Source of the DNA: JAYFNU01 sp034933305
GTDB lineage: Bacteria; Bacillota; Clostridia; Oscillospirales; Ruminococcaceae
Reading direction: 5' to 3'
DNA length: 64,000 nt
Assembly (NCBI GenBank): GCA_034933305.1
Contig: JAYFNU010000026.1
Location: 1 to 64,000, forward strand
The stretch's first letter is position 1; each line of letters begins with the position of its first letter. Below the pieces are notes generated by a model. It was not told the origin of the DNA, searched no databases, and worked only from the letters and a program-made list of their open reading frames with translations. Below, piece after piece: positions 23,344 to 31,517 of the stretch. Position numbers and translations under genes: made by a program.

Positions 23344-23372
23344 TTGCAAATGTGCGCAGGTGCGGGTATAAT
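23344..23372 (+). promoter_or_regulatory. Promoter of the ABC exporter leader
   Basis: TTGCAA (23344-23349), 17 bp, TATAAT (23367-23372). Confidence 0.8.
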
Positions 23373-23397
23373 AAATAGCATGAAAGGAGGCCGTGAT

Positions 23398-23454
23398 ATG
23401 AACAGTACTTTCGAACAATCGAAGAATACGCATGCGCGGCTTGCTTTTATGTAG
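23398..23454 (+). CDS. 18-residue leader peptide
   Basis: MNSTFEQSKNTHARLAFM followed by TAG. A perfect AAAGGAGG ribosome binding site lies 7 bases before the ATG, stronger than that of most genes here. The ORF sits between the promoter and a terminator that precedes the exporter genes, the layout of ribosome-mediated attenuation. The 3' part of the ORF contains GCGCGGCTTGCTTTTATG, which resembles the 3' arm of the terminator and could pair with its 5' arm. Confidence 0.7.
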   Translation: MNSTFEQSKNTHARLAFM

Positions 23455-23486
23455 CGGCGGCGGTCTTTTCCGACGCCGATGTGATA

Positions 23487-23519
23487 ACAGCTGCGGGCGT
23501 GCGCTCGCGGCTGTTTTTT
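23487..23519 (+). terminator. Attenuator terminator before the ABC exporter
   Basis: ACAGCTGCGGGCG / TG / CGCTCGCGGCTGT, 13-bp stem with two G-T pairs, then TTTTTT. It ends 40 bp before the first exporter ORF, so expression requires antitermination. Confidence 0.85.
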
Positions 23520-23559
23520 ATGCCGCGGCGTGTATAAACATTGAGATAAAGGATGAATT

Positions 23560-25377
23560 ATGCAAGATAAAAACTTAAAGGAAGCGAGGCGCCTGCTGCT
23601 GCGGACGATACTGCGGAAGAACCGGCTGTATCTGCTGGCCGGCGCGCTCGCGGTCGTCGGCGCCGCGGCCGCGTCCTATGCGACGCCGCTCGTCGTCAGC
23701 TTTACGGTCGACACCGTGCTGCTCGGCGGCCCCGTGCAGCTTCCGGCCTTCGTGCAGCGGCTGCTGCCGCTCCGGTCGGGCGAATATTATCTGCAGCACA
23801 TGTGGCTGCTCGGGCTGGCGCTCATCATCGTGGCGGCCGCCGGGGGGCTGTTCCAGCACATCAAGGGCCGCACGTCGGCCAAGGCGTCGGAGGGCGCCGC
23901 GAAGAATCTCCGCGACGTGCTCTACGCCCATCTGCAGGATGTGCCGTACGATTATCACAAGCACGTGTCCACGGGCGACCTCGTCCAGCGCTGCTCCTCG
24001 GACGTCGACATGATACGCCGCTTCATGGGCGTGCAGATGCTCGAGATCGTGCGCACGGTCGTCATGGTCGGGCTCGCGCTGTCCGTCATGCTCGCCATCA
24101 ACGCGCGGCTCGCGTGGATCTCGGTTTGTCTGCTGCCGATCCTGTTCGCGTTTTCTTTCCTCTACTTCAACCGCATCCGCAGGATGTTCACCGCATCCGA
24201 TGAGGCGGAGGGAAGGCTGTCGACGTTCATGCAGGAGGATTTTTCCGGCATCCGCGTCGTGCGCGCGTTCGGACAGCAGCAGAACGAGGTCGAGAGCTTT
24301 GAGGAGAAGGCGCGCGATTACCGCGACACGACCTGCAAGATGGTCGACGAGCTCGGCGTTTACTGGGGCCTCTCCGACGTGATCAGCTTTCTGCAGATCT
24401 TTGTTTCCTTCGTCGTCGGTATCCGCTTTGCCATCGGCGGAACGCTGTCGGTCGGAAATGTGCTGGTCTTCTTCACGTATACGAACATGCTCGTGTGGCC
24501 GGTGCGCCAGCTCGGCCGCGTTCTGTCGGACTTCGGCAAATCCATCGTCTCGCTCGACCGCCTCGCGGAGATCATGGCCGTGCCGGCCGAAACGGAGCCG
24601 GGGAAGGCGCTGACGCCGGAGATCAAGGGCAATATCGCCTTCGAAAACGTGACGTTCGGCTACGACGCCCCCGACGAGGTCCTCAAGGGCGTCAGCTTTT
24701 CCGTCCGGGCAGGGCAGACCGTCGCCATACTCGGCTCGACCGGCTCCGGGAAGTCCTCGCTCGTACATCTTCTTCAGCGGCTGTATCCGTGCACGGGCGG
24801 GCGCATCCTCATCGACGGCACCGACATCAACGACATCGAGCGGCACCATCTGCGCCGCAACATCGGCATCGTGCTGCAGGAGCCGTTCCTGTATTCGCGC
24901 ACCATTCTCGAGAACATCCGCATCACCGATCCCGACGCGCCGCAGGAGACCGTTTACGAGGCGGCGCGCGTCGCGGCCGTGCACGACGTCATCGAAAGCT
25001 TCGACAAGGGCTACGACACCGTCGTCGGCGAGCGCGGCGTGACGCTGTCGGGCGGGCAGAAGCAGCGCGTGGCGATCGCGCGCGTGCTGATGCAGAGGAC
25101 GCCCATCCTCATTTTCGACGACTCCATGAGCGCCGTCGACACCGAGACCGACGCCGCCATCCGCGACGCGCTCGCGTCCCGGCGGAAGGGCGTGACGACC
25201 TTTATCATCTCGCACCGCATCACGACGCTGTGCGAATCCGATTTTATCATCGTGCTCGACAAGGGCCGCGTGGCGGAGACGGGCACGCATGCCCAGCTGC
25301 TTGCGGCGGGCGGCATCTACAGCCGCATCGCCAGGATCCAGTCGCTCGCGGCGGACGAGGAAGGGGGCGAGGCGTAA
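23560..25377 (+). CDS. ABC exporter half-transporter A (degenerate Walker B)
   Basis: 605 residues. Six membrane helices (about 20-320) of the ABC_membrane type, then a nucleotide-binding domain. Walker A GSTGSGKS (about 392), canonical signature LSGGQ (about 497), Walker B LIFDDSMSAVD with Asp instead of the catalytic Glu, H-loop ISHRI. It pairs with the next gene, which has the reciprocal defects, giving one canonical and one degenerate ATP site as in TM287/288 and BmrCD-type heterodimers. Located in the cytoplasmic membrane, probably exporting a drug or lipid-like compound. Preceded by a leader peptide and attenuator. Confidence 0.92.
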   Translation: MQDKNLKEARRLLLRTILRKNRLYLLAGALAVVGAAAASYATPLVVSFTVDTVLLGGPVQLPAFVQRLLPLRSGEYYLQHMWLLGLALIIVAAAGGLFQHIKGRTSAKASEGAAKNLRDVLYAHLQDVPYDYHKHVSTGDLVQRCSSDVDMIRRFMGVQMLEIVRTVVMVGLALSVMLAINARLAWISVCLLPILFAFSFLYFNRIRRMFTASDEAEGRLSTFMQEDFSGIRVVRAFGQQQNEVESFEEKARDYRDTTCKMVDELGVYWGLSDVISFLQIFVSFVVGIRFAIGGTLSVGNVLVFFTYTNMLVWPVRQLGRVLSDFGKSIVSLDRLAEIMAVPAETEPGKALTPEIKGNIAFENVTFGYDAPDEVLKGVSFSVRAGQTVAILGSTGSGKSSLVHLLQRLYPCTGGRILIDGTDINDIERHHLRRNIGIVLQEPFLYSRTILENIRITDPDAPQETVYEAARVAAVHDVIESFDKGYDTVVGERGVTLSGGQKQRVAIARVLMQRTPILIFDDSMSAVDTETDAAIRDALASRRKGVTTFIISHRITTLCESDFIIVLDKGRVAETGTHAQLLAAGGIYSRIARIQSLAADEEGGEA

Positions 25378-27200
25378 TGTACGAGCTTGAAAACGAGTCG
25401 GCTGAAACGAAGCTCGACACAGGCGTGTGGAAACGCCTCTACCGCTACGCCATGCGCAACCGCAGAACGGTGTTCACCATCCTTGCGTACATGCTCGTGA
25501 CGGCGGGCTGCGATATCCTTTTCCCGCTGATGGCGCGCTATGCCATCGACACCTTCATCGTGCCGGAGAGCGGCAGCGGCTTCGGCGCGTTCTGCGCGCT
25601 GTACGCCGTCATGGTCTTGCTGCAGGGCGTCTGCGTCTGGCGGTTCGTCCACAACGGCGGCAAGCTCGAGATGAGCATGAGCTACGACATCCGCGCCGAG
25701 GCGTTCCACAAGCTGCAGGAGCTGTCCTTTTCCTTCTACGACCGCACGGCGGTCGGGTATCTGCTCGCGCGCATGGTCAGCGATGTTTCGCGCCTGAGCG
25801 AGATGGTCGCATGGAGCTTCGTGGACGTCATCTGGTCGGCGGCCTTCATCGTCGGCTGCTTCGGCGTCATGTTTGTGCTCAACGTGAAGCTCGCGCTGAT
25901 CATCCTTCTCATCGTGCCGCCGCTTGCAATCTCCTGCTGGTTTTTCCAGAAAAAGATCCTGAAGCTCCAGCGCGTCGTGCGCAAGACGAACTCAAAGATC
26001 ACCGGCGCGTTCAACGAGGGCATCATGGGCGCGATGACGACCAAGACGCTCGTGCGCGAGCAGCGCAATCTCGATGAATTCACGCAGCTCACGTCCCGCA
26101 TGAAACATGCGTCGGTCCGCTCGGCGGTGCTGTCGGCGACGTTCGTGCCCGTCGTGCTGCTCATCGGCAGCGTCGGGACGGCGCTCGCGCTCAGCGAAGG
26201 CGGCCGCATGGTCGCGGCGGGCGCCATCGGCCTCGGCACGCTCGCGGCGTTCGTCAACTATACGACGCAGCTGTTCGATCCCATTCAGCAGCTTGCGCGC
26301 GTGCTCGCCGAATTCCAGAGCGCTCAGGCCTCCGCGGAGCGCGTGCTCAATCTCATCGACACGCCGTGCGAGATCGTCGAGAAGCCCGAGGTCGTCGAAA
26401 AATTCGGCGACAATTTCCATCCGAAGCGCGAGAACTGGCCGCCCATCGAGGGCGGCGTCGAATTCCGGAACGTCAGCTTTTCCTACATCGAGGGAGAACA
26501 GGTCCTCGACGACTTCTCGCTCAAGGTGCGCCCGGGGGAGACCATCGCGCTCGTGGGCGAGACGGGCGCCGGCAAGAGCACGATCGTCAATCTCGTGTGC
26601 CGCTTCTATGAGCCGACGTCGGGGCAGATCCTCATCGACGGCGTCGATTACCGGGAACGCTCGTCGCTCTGGCTCGAGGAGAGCCTCGGCTATGTGCTGC
26701 AGACGCCGCATCTTTTCTCCGGCTCCGTCGCGGACAACATCCGCTACGGAAAGCGCGGCGCGACGATGGACGAGGTCGTGGCCGCGGCGAAGCTCGTGCG
26801 GGCGCACGAGTTCATTTCGCAGCTCAGGGATGGCTATGACTCGGAAGTCGGCGCCGGCGGCGCGCTGCTGTCGACCGGGCAGAAGCAGCTCATTTCCTTC
26901 GCCCGCGTCGTGCTTGCCGATCCGCGCATCTTCGTGCTCGACGAGGCGACGAGCTCGGTCGACACGGAGACGGAGCGCCTTATCCAGCACGCCATCACGC
27001 ATGTCCTCAAGGGGCGCACGAGCTTCATCGTCGCGCACCGCCTGTCGACGATCCGCAGTGCGGACCGCATCCTCGTCGTGCGCGGCGGGCGCATCACCGA
27101 ACAGGGGACCCACGCCGAGCTCATGCGGCAGGGCGGCTACTACTGCGACCTGTACACCAATCAGTTCCGCACCGAAAAATCGCTCGAGGCGTTTTCGTAA
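25377..27200 (+). CDS. ABC exporter half-transporter B (degenerate signature)
   Basis: 607 residues. N-terminal transmembrane domain of six helices starting at about 20, then NBD with Walker A GETGAGKS (about 394), altered signature LSTGQ (about 498) in place of LSGGQ, canonical Walker B FVLDEATSSVD, and H-loop VAHRL. Its ATG shares one base with the stop of partner A (TAATG), so the two are translationally coupled. An insertion after the membrane domain (EKFGDNFHPKRENWPPIEGG) is typical of this subfamily. The complementary defects show that the working unit is the A-B heterodimer. Confidence 0.92.
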   Translation: MYELENESAETKLDTGVWKRLYRYAMRNRRTVFTILAYMLVTAGCDILFPLMARYAIDTFIVPESGSGFGAFCALYAVMVLLQGVCVWRFVHNGGKLEMSMSYDIRAEAFHKLQELSFSFYDRTAVGYLLARMVSDVSRLSEMVAWSFVDVIWSAAFIVGCFGVMFVLNVKLALIILLIVPPLAISCWFFQKKILKLQRVVRKTNSKITGAFNEGIMGAMTTKTLVREQRNLDEFTQLTSRMKHASVRSAVLSATFVPVVLLIGSVGTALALSEGGRMVAAGAIGLGTLAAFVNYTTQLFDPIQQLARVLAEFQSAQASAERVLNLIDTPCEIVEKPEVVEKFGDNFHPKRENWPPIEGGVEFRNVSFSYIEGEQVLDDFSLKVRPGETIALVGETGAGKSTIVNLVCRFYEPTSGQILIDGVDYRERSSLWLEESLGYVLQTPHLFSGSVADNIRYGKRGATMDEVVAAAKLVRAHEFISQLRDGYDSEVGAGGALLSTGQKQLISFARVVLADPRIFVLDEATSSVDTETERLIQHAITHVLKGRTSFIVAHRLSTIRSADRILVVRGGRITEQGTHAELMRQGGYYCDLYTNQFRTEKSLEAFS

Positions 27201-27201
27201 T

Positions 27202-27273
27202 CAAAGCGCAAAGCAAAAACAGCGGGGCCCGCCGGAAGGAGCGATCCTTCCGGCGGGCACCGCTTTGCTTTGA
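27202..27273 (+). terminator. Large hairpin, probable terminator of the exporter
   Basis: AGCGG-GGCCCGCCGGAAGGA (27221-27240) pairs with the segment 27245-27264 around a GCGA loop; flanking CAAAGC and GCTTTG extend it. The T-tract is weak (TTTGCTTTG). Nothing else is seen between 27274 and 27364. Confidence 0.65.
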
Positions 27274-27364
27274 TCGGGGATGAGGGCGCTTTCCGGCCGG
27301 CCCGCCGCCGCTTCGGGAAAGCCCCCGGGCGCCGCGGCGGATATCTTTGCGCGCGTCAAGCAGT

Positions 27365-27399
27365 AAAAAAAGGCGGTGTCCCGGGGGGACACCGCCTTG
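27365..27399 (-). terminator. Intrinsic terminator of trpB
   Basis: Minus strand AAGGCGGTGTCC / GGACACCGCCTT followed by T-rich sequence (seven T). Confidence 0.9.
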
Positions 27400-27415
27400 G
27401 AGAACGGTTCGGAGC

Positions 27416-28792
27416 TTATGCTTCCGGCACGGCGGGCAGGCCCGCGAAACCGCGCGCGAGGTCGGCGTCGGTCGGGATGTAGTCGGTCATCGTGCCGTTG
27501 TTGTAGGCCATGTAGGCGCTCAGATCGAAATAGCCCGTGCCCGTCAGGCCGAAGACGATGGTCTTCGCCTCGCCCGACTCGGTGCACTTCATCGCCTCGT
27601 CGATGGCGACGCGGATGGCGTGGGAGGATTCCGGGGCGGGCAGGATGCCCTCGACGCGCGCGAACAGCTTCGCCGCCTCGAAAACCTTTGTCTGCTCGAC
27701 GGCCCTGGCTTCGTCGAGGTAGCCGTCGTGGTACAGCTGCGACAGGATGGGGCTCATGCCATGATAGCGCAGGCCGCCCGCATGATTGGCGCTCGGGATG
27801 AAGCTGCTGCCGAGCGTGTACATTTTCGCAAGCGGCGTGATGTGCCCGGTGTCGCAGAAGTCGTAGGCGAATCTGCCGCGCGTGAGCGAGGGGCAGGACG
27901 CCGGCTCCACGGCGATGAAGTGGGGAGCGCGGCGGCCGGCGAGGCGATCGGCCATGAAGGGCGCCATGAGGCCGCCGAGGTTGCTGCCGCCGCCGGCGCA
28001 GCCGATGAGGATGTCGGGGTATTCGTCGTATTTCGCGAGCGCGATGGCCGTCTCCTGACCGATGATGGTCTGGTGCAGCAGCACCTGATTGAGCACGCTG
28101 CCGAGGACGTAGCGGTAGCCTTCGGTGTGCAGCGCGACTTCGACAGCCTCCGAGATGGCGGTGCCGAGGCTGCCGGAATTGTCGGGGTCAGCGGCAAGGA
28201 TCCTGCGGCCCGCTTCCGTCGTGTCCGAGGGGGAGGGGATGACCGTGGCGCCGTACGTCTCCATGACGGCCTTGCGGTAGGGCTTCTGCTGGGAGGAGCA
28301 CTTGACCATATAGACCTTCAGCTCGAGGCCGAAATAGCCGCACGCCATCGACAGCGCCGTGCCCCACTGGCCGGCGCCCGTCTCGGTCGTCACGCCGCGC
28401 AGACCCTGCTGCTTTGCATAATACGCCTGCGCGATGGCGGAATTGAGCTTGTGGCTGCCCGAGGTATTGCCGCCTTCGTATTTGTAGTAGATGTGCGCGG
28501 GGGTCTTCAGCTCTTTTTCAAGGCAGTATGCGCGCACGAGCGGCGACGGGCGGTACATTTTGTAAAAGTCGCGGACTTCCTTCGGGATCTCGATGAAGCG
28601 GTCCGCCGTGTCGAGCTCCTGTTTCGCGAGCTCCGTGCAGAACACGGGCTTCAGGTCGTCGACGGTGACGGGCTTGAGCGTCGCGGGGTTGAGCATCGGC
28701 CGGTGGTCGGTCTTCATGTCCGCGCGCACATTGTACCAGTACTTCGGCATCTCCTCTTCCGTAAGGTTGATCTTGTAGGGAATCTCTTTCAT
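27416..28792 (-). CDS. trpB: Tryptophan synthase beta chain, TrpB2 type
   Basis: PLP enzyme condensing indole and serine (or O-phosphoserine) to tryptophan. 458 residues, longer than TrpB1 (about 400), with the TrpB2 N-terminal extension (MPKYWYNVRADM). RPSPLVRA, the PLP lysine in EGGNTSGSHKLNSA, TETGAGQWG, the phosphate loop CAGGGSNLGG and HAGGLRYHGM are characteristic. No trpA or other trp genes adjoin, so it probably salvages indole or acts as a stand-alone synthase. Expression is under a T-box with a likely TGG specifier. Confidence 0.92.
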   Translation of the reverse strand: MKEIPYKINLTEEEMPKYWYNVRADMKTDHRPMLNPATLKPVTVDDLKPVFCTELAKQELDTADRFIEIPKEVRDFYKMYRPSPLVRAYCLEKELKTPAHIYYKYEGGNTSGSHKLNSAIAQAYYAKQQGLRGVTTETGAGQWGTALSMACGYFGLELKVYMVKCSSQQKPYRKAVMETYGATVIPSPSDTTEAGRRILAADPDNSGSLGTAISEAVEVALHTEGYRYVLGSVLNQVLLHQTIIGQETAIALAKYDEYPDILIGCAGGGSNLGGLMAPFMADRLAGRRAPHFIAVEPASCPSLTRGRFAYDFCDTGHITPLAKMYTLGSSFIPSANHAGGLRYHGMSPILSQLYHDGYLDEARAVEQTKVFEAAKLFARVEGILPAPESSHAIRVAIDEAMKCTESGEAKTIVFGLTGTGYFDLSAYMAYNNGTMTDYIPTDADLARGFAGLPAVPEA

Positions 28793-28818
28793 GGTTTTCT
28801 CCTTTCCTTACGGGACGC

Positions 28819-29092
28819 GGACATATAAAAACGCCCTTGTCCCGAAATGCCGGGACAAGAGCGATAGCTCCTGCGGTGCCACCCTGCTTGGCGCTTTCGC
28901 GCCCAACTTTACGCACATACATGCGCGGCTGCTGATAACGGACAGCCAACCCCGTCGCCCCTAATCGGTCTCCCTTTCGGTTTGCCCTCATCGGTCCATT
29001 CCCCGGAACAAAACGCGCCGCTTTTCTCATCAAAGGCGACTCTCTTTGCCGCTTTAAAACCGGGTACTCATCCGACTCAAAGGTTTTATTGC
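28819..29092 (-). promoter_or_regulatory. T-box riboswitch (probably tRNA-Trp)
   Basis: On the minus strand the leader contains the T-box core GGGTGGCACCGC (28884-28873), preceded by a long structured region with GAGTA-like sequence near 29067 and GGAATGGACCG near 29000. The TGG at 28998-28996 is the likely specifier codon. The terminator CTTGTCCCG / CGGGACAAG with TTTTT lies at about 28857-28820, just before the trpB ribosome binding site. Uncharged tRNA-Trp would stabilise the antiterminator and switch trpB on. Confidence 0.9.
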
Positions 29093-29097
29093 GACTT

Positions 29098-29126
29098 ATT
29101 GTACAGCGGCGGGGAGCCGATGTCAA
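29098..29126 (-). promoter_or_regulatory. Promoter of the T-box/trpB transcript
   Basis: Minus strand TTGACA (29126-29121), 17 bp, TACAAT (29103-29098). Confidence 0.82.
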
Positions 29127-29170
29127 GCGGGATTGGAAAATTTATCCGGCGCCGCAAAAGAGCGGCGGGG

Positions 29171-29199
29171 TTGTGCCGCGGGCGGCCGCATGGTATACT
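29171..29199 (+). promoter_or_regulatory. Promoter of galM
   Basis: TTGTGC (29171-29176), 17 bp, TATACT (29194-29199). Confidence 0.6.
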
Positions 29200-29231
29200 G
29201 GACGCAAATTCGAAAGGACGGTGCGGAAAAA

Positions 29232-30299
29232 ATGGTGACCGGCACGGAATTCGGCGTGACGTCGGACGGCGAGCGCGTGTCGCTGTACAGGATCGAAAAC
29301 AGGAGCGGCGCTCACGTCGAGCTGCTCGATTACGGCTGCATCGTGCGCAGCATCGTCGTCCCGTCGGGCGGCGACGCGCTGACGGACGTCTGCCTCGGCC
29401 ATGACACGGTGGCCGCGTACGAACAGGACGGCGCGCACCACGGCGCGGCCATCGGGCGCGTGGCGAACCGCATCAGCGGCGCCCGCTTCCTGCTCGACGG
29501 CAAGGAATATACCCTCGCGAAGAACGATGGGGAAAACTGCCTTCACGGCGGCGTGCGCGGGTTCGACCGCCGCGTCTGGGAGCTCGCCGACAAGCAGGAG
29601 GACTCCGTTACCTTCCGGCGCCTGTCCCCCGACGGGGAGGAGGGCTTTCCCGGGAATCTGACGGCGGAGATCCGATACACCTTTACGGAGGACAATGAGC
29701 TGTCCGTGGAATACGCCGCGCAGAGCGACGCCGATACGCCGCTGAACCTCACGAACCACACCTATTTCAACCTCGACGGGCCGCGCTCGGAAAACGCGCT
29801 CGGCCATGTGCTGTCGATCAACGCTTCTTTCATCACGCAGCAGGGGCCCGGCCTCATCCCGACGGGGCGCATGCTCGCCGTCGATGCCGACGTGTTCGAC
29901 CGGAACAACGGCACGCCGTTCGATTTCAGCGAGCCCAAGGCCGTCGGCCGCGACATCGGCGCCGACTGCGAACAGCTGCACATCGCGGGCGGCTACGACC
30001 ACAATTTCGTGCTGGACGGATCCGGCTTCCGCGAAGCGGCGCTGCTGCGCTCTCCCGCGAGCGGCATCGGGATGTATGTCTTTACCGACTGCCCCTGCGC
30101 GCAGTTTTACAGCGGCAACTTCCTCGACGGCCGCATCGGCAAGGGCGGCCGCGCCCACAAGCAGCACGCGGGGCTGTGCTTTGAGACGGGCGGTTATCCC
30201 GATGCCGTCAACCGCCCCGAATTCCCGCCCTGCATCCTGAAAAAGGGCGAGAGCTTCGCGTCAAAGACGCTTTACGCCTTTTCAGCCGAGGAGAACTGA
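29232..30299 (+). CDS. galM: Aldose 1-epimerase (galactose mutarotase)
   Basis: Interconverts alpha and beta anomers of galactose/glucose. 355 residues, the usual length. ELLDYGCIVRSIVVP near the start, GRVANRISGARF, NCLHGG, the catalytic His in LTNHTYFNL, GGYDHNFVLD and the catalytic Glu in CFETGGYPDAVN are all present. The ATG at 29232 is preceded by AAAGGA at 12 bases. No galactose operon surrounds it; a Rieske protein gene follows 82 bp later on the same strand. Confidence 0.93.
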   Translation: MVTGTEFGVTSDGERVSLYRIENRSGAHVELLDYGCIVRSIVVPSGGDALTDVCLGHDTVAAYEQDGAHHGAAIGRVANRISGARFLLDGKEYTLAKNDGENCLHGGVRGFDRRVWELADKQEDSVTFRRLSPDGEEGFPGNLTAEIRYTFTEDNELSVEYAAQSDADTPLNLTNHTYFNLDGPRSENALGHVLSINASFITQQGPGLIPTGRMLAVDADVFDRNNGTPFDFSEPKAVGRDIGADCEQLHIAGGYDHNFVLDGSGFREAALLRSPASGIGMYVFTDCPCAQFYSGNFLDGRIGKGGRAHKQHAGLCFETGGYPDAVNRPEFPPCILKKGESFASKTLYAFSAEEN

Positions 30300-30381
30300 C
30301 GCGCATGCCGCGGGGCGAAAGCAGAGAGGAGCGACGCGGCGCAGCCGACCGACAGAAGAAACGCAGGAAAGGGAATCAAAG

Positions 30382-31356
30382 ATGATCAAAGGCCGGCGGT
30401 ACGCCGTTTTATCGGCGAAACAGGTCCGCGGCAAAGGCCCCGTCGGGGCGACGCGCTTTTCCGAAAAGCTGGTGTTCTGGAGAACGGAACGGGGAGATAT
30501 CTGCTGCATCGCGGACAAATGCTGCCACCGCGGGGCTTCGCTCTCCTGCGGCTGCATCACCGACGGTCGCCTCGCGTGCCCCTTCCACGGCTTCCAGTAC
30601 GACCCGACCGGGAAGGTCGCCCGCATTCCCGCCAACGGAAAAAATACGCCGGTGCCCGCGAATTACGCCGTAAAATCGTATCCCGCGCGGGAGGCGCACG
30701 GCTTTATCTGGGTGTGGTACGGCGAAGACAGGCCGGAACTTCCCGAAATACCGTTTTTTGACGATCTGACGGAGGACTTTTCCTACGGCGAATTCCACGA
30801 GAACTGGAACGTCCACTACACGCGCGCCATCGAAAACCAGCTCGACGTCGTGCATCTGCCGTTCGTCCACAAAACGACGATCGGGCGCGGCAACAAGGCG
30901 CTCGTCAACGGGCCCGTCGTCCGGTGGAACGGCGACGAGATGACCTATTACGTCGACGACGTGGCGGACAACGGACAGAAGCCGCTCCGGCCCGCCGAGA
31001 TCACCGACTACGAAAAGCTGTACAGCCTGCAGCTGCACATGCCGAACCTGTGGCAGAACCGCGTTTCCGCAAAGCTCCGCATCATGGCCGCCTTCGCGCC
31101 GGTCGACGACGAAAACACGATGATCTACCTGCGCTTTTATCAGCGCTTTCTGCGCTTTCCGCCGCTGCGCGGCCTCGTCAACGGGATGGGGAACATCGCC
31201 AACCGCGTCGTGCTCCACCAGGACCGGCGCGTCGTGCTCACGCAGCTCCCCAGGAAGAGCGAGCTGCAGATGGGGGAGAACCTCGTGCAGGGCGATCTGC
31301 CGATCATCGAATTCCGCAAAAAAAGGGACGCCCTGAAACAGCGGGCGGAGCGATAA
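30382..31356 (+). CDS. Rieske-type ring-hydroxylating oxygenase
   Basis: 324 residues. The Rieske [2Fe-2S] domain has CCHRGASLSCGC and CPFHGFQYD (C-x-H ... C-x2-H), residues about 48-75. The catalytic domain carries a mononuclear iron motif D-x2-H-x4-H in NQLDVVHLPFVHKTTIG (about 158-170). This is the architecture of oxygenase alpha subunits, here short. No reductase or ferredoxin partner lies next to it. Presence in an anaerobic-type genome is notable: it may use trace O2, serve O2 removal, or have another redox role. Likely co-transcribed with galM. Confidence 0.85.
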   Translation: MIKGRRYAVLSAKQVRGKGPVGATRFSEKLVFWRTERGDICCIADKCCHRGASLSCGCITDGRLACPFHGFQYDPTGKVARIPANGKNTPVPANYAVKSYPAREAHGFIWVWYGEDRPELPEIPFFDDLTEDFSYGEFHENWNVHYTRAIENQLDVVHLPFVHKTTIGRGNKALVNGPVVRWNGDEMTYYVDDVADNGQKPLRPAEITDYEKLYSLQLHMPNLWQNRVSAKLRIMAAFAPVDDENTMIYLRFYQRFLRFPPLRGLVNGMGNIANRVVLHQDRRVVLTQLPRKSELQMGENLVQGDLPIIEFRKKRDALKQRAER

Positions 31357-31370
31357 GACCGAAGACCGCG

Positions 31371-31409
31371 GGAGGCGCCGGAATTTTCCGGCGCCTCCTG
31401 TTTTCTTTT
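31371..31409 (+). terminator. Intrinsic terminator
   Basis: GGAGGCGCCGGAA-TT-TTCCGGCGCCTCC followed by TGTTTTCTTTT. Confidence 0.88.
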
Positions 31410-31421
31410 CGGTATACCCGG

Positions 31422-31473
31422 TTGCAATCAAATCAAAATAGCTGTATAATGGAACCTTACAGAACATACATTC
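31422..31473 (+). promoter_or_regulatory. uvrB promoter with probable LexA box
   Basis: TTGCAA (31422-31427), 17 bp, TATAAT (31445-31450). GAACATACATTC (31462-31473), just past the start point, differs by one base from the Gram-positive LexA core GAAC-N4-GTTC. SOS control of uvrBA is expected. Confidence 0.65.
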
Positions 31474-31517
31474 TTTTTCTTCGGCGCGGCGCACTCTGCC
31501 GCGCGAAAGGAGCGCGG

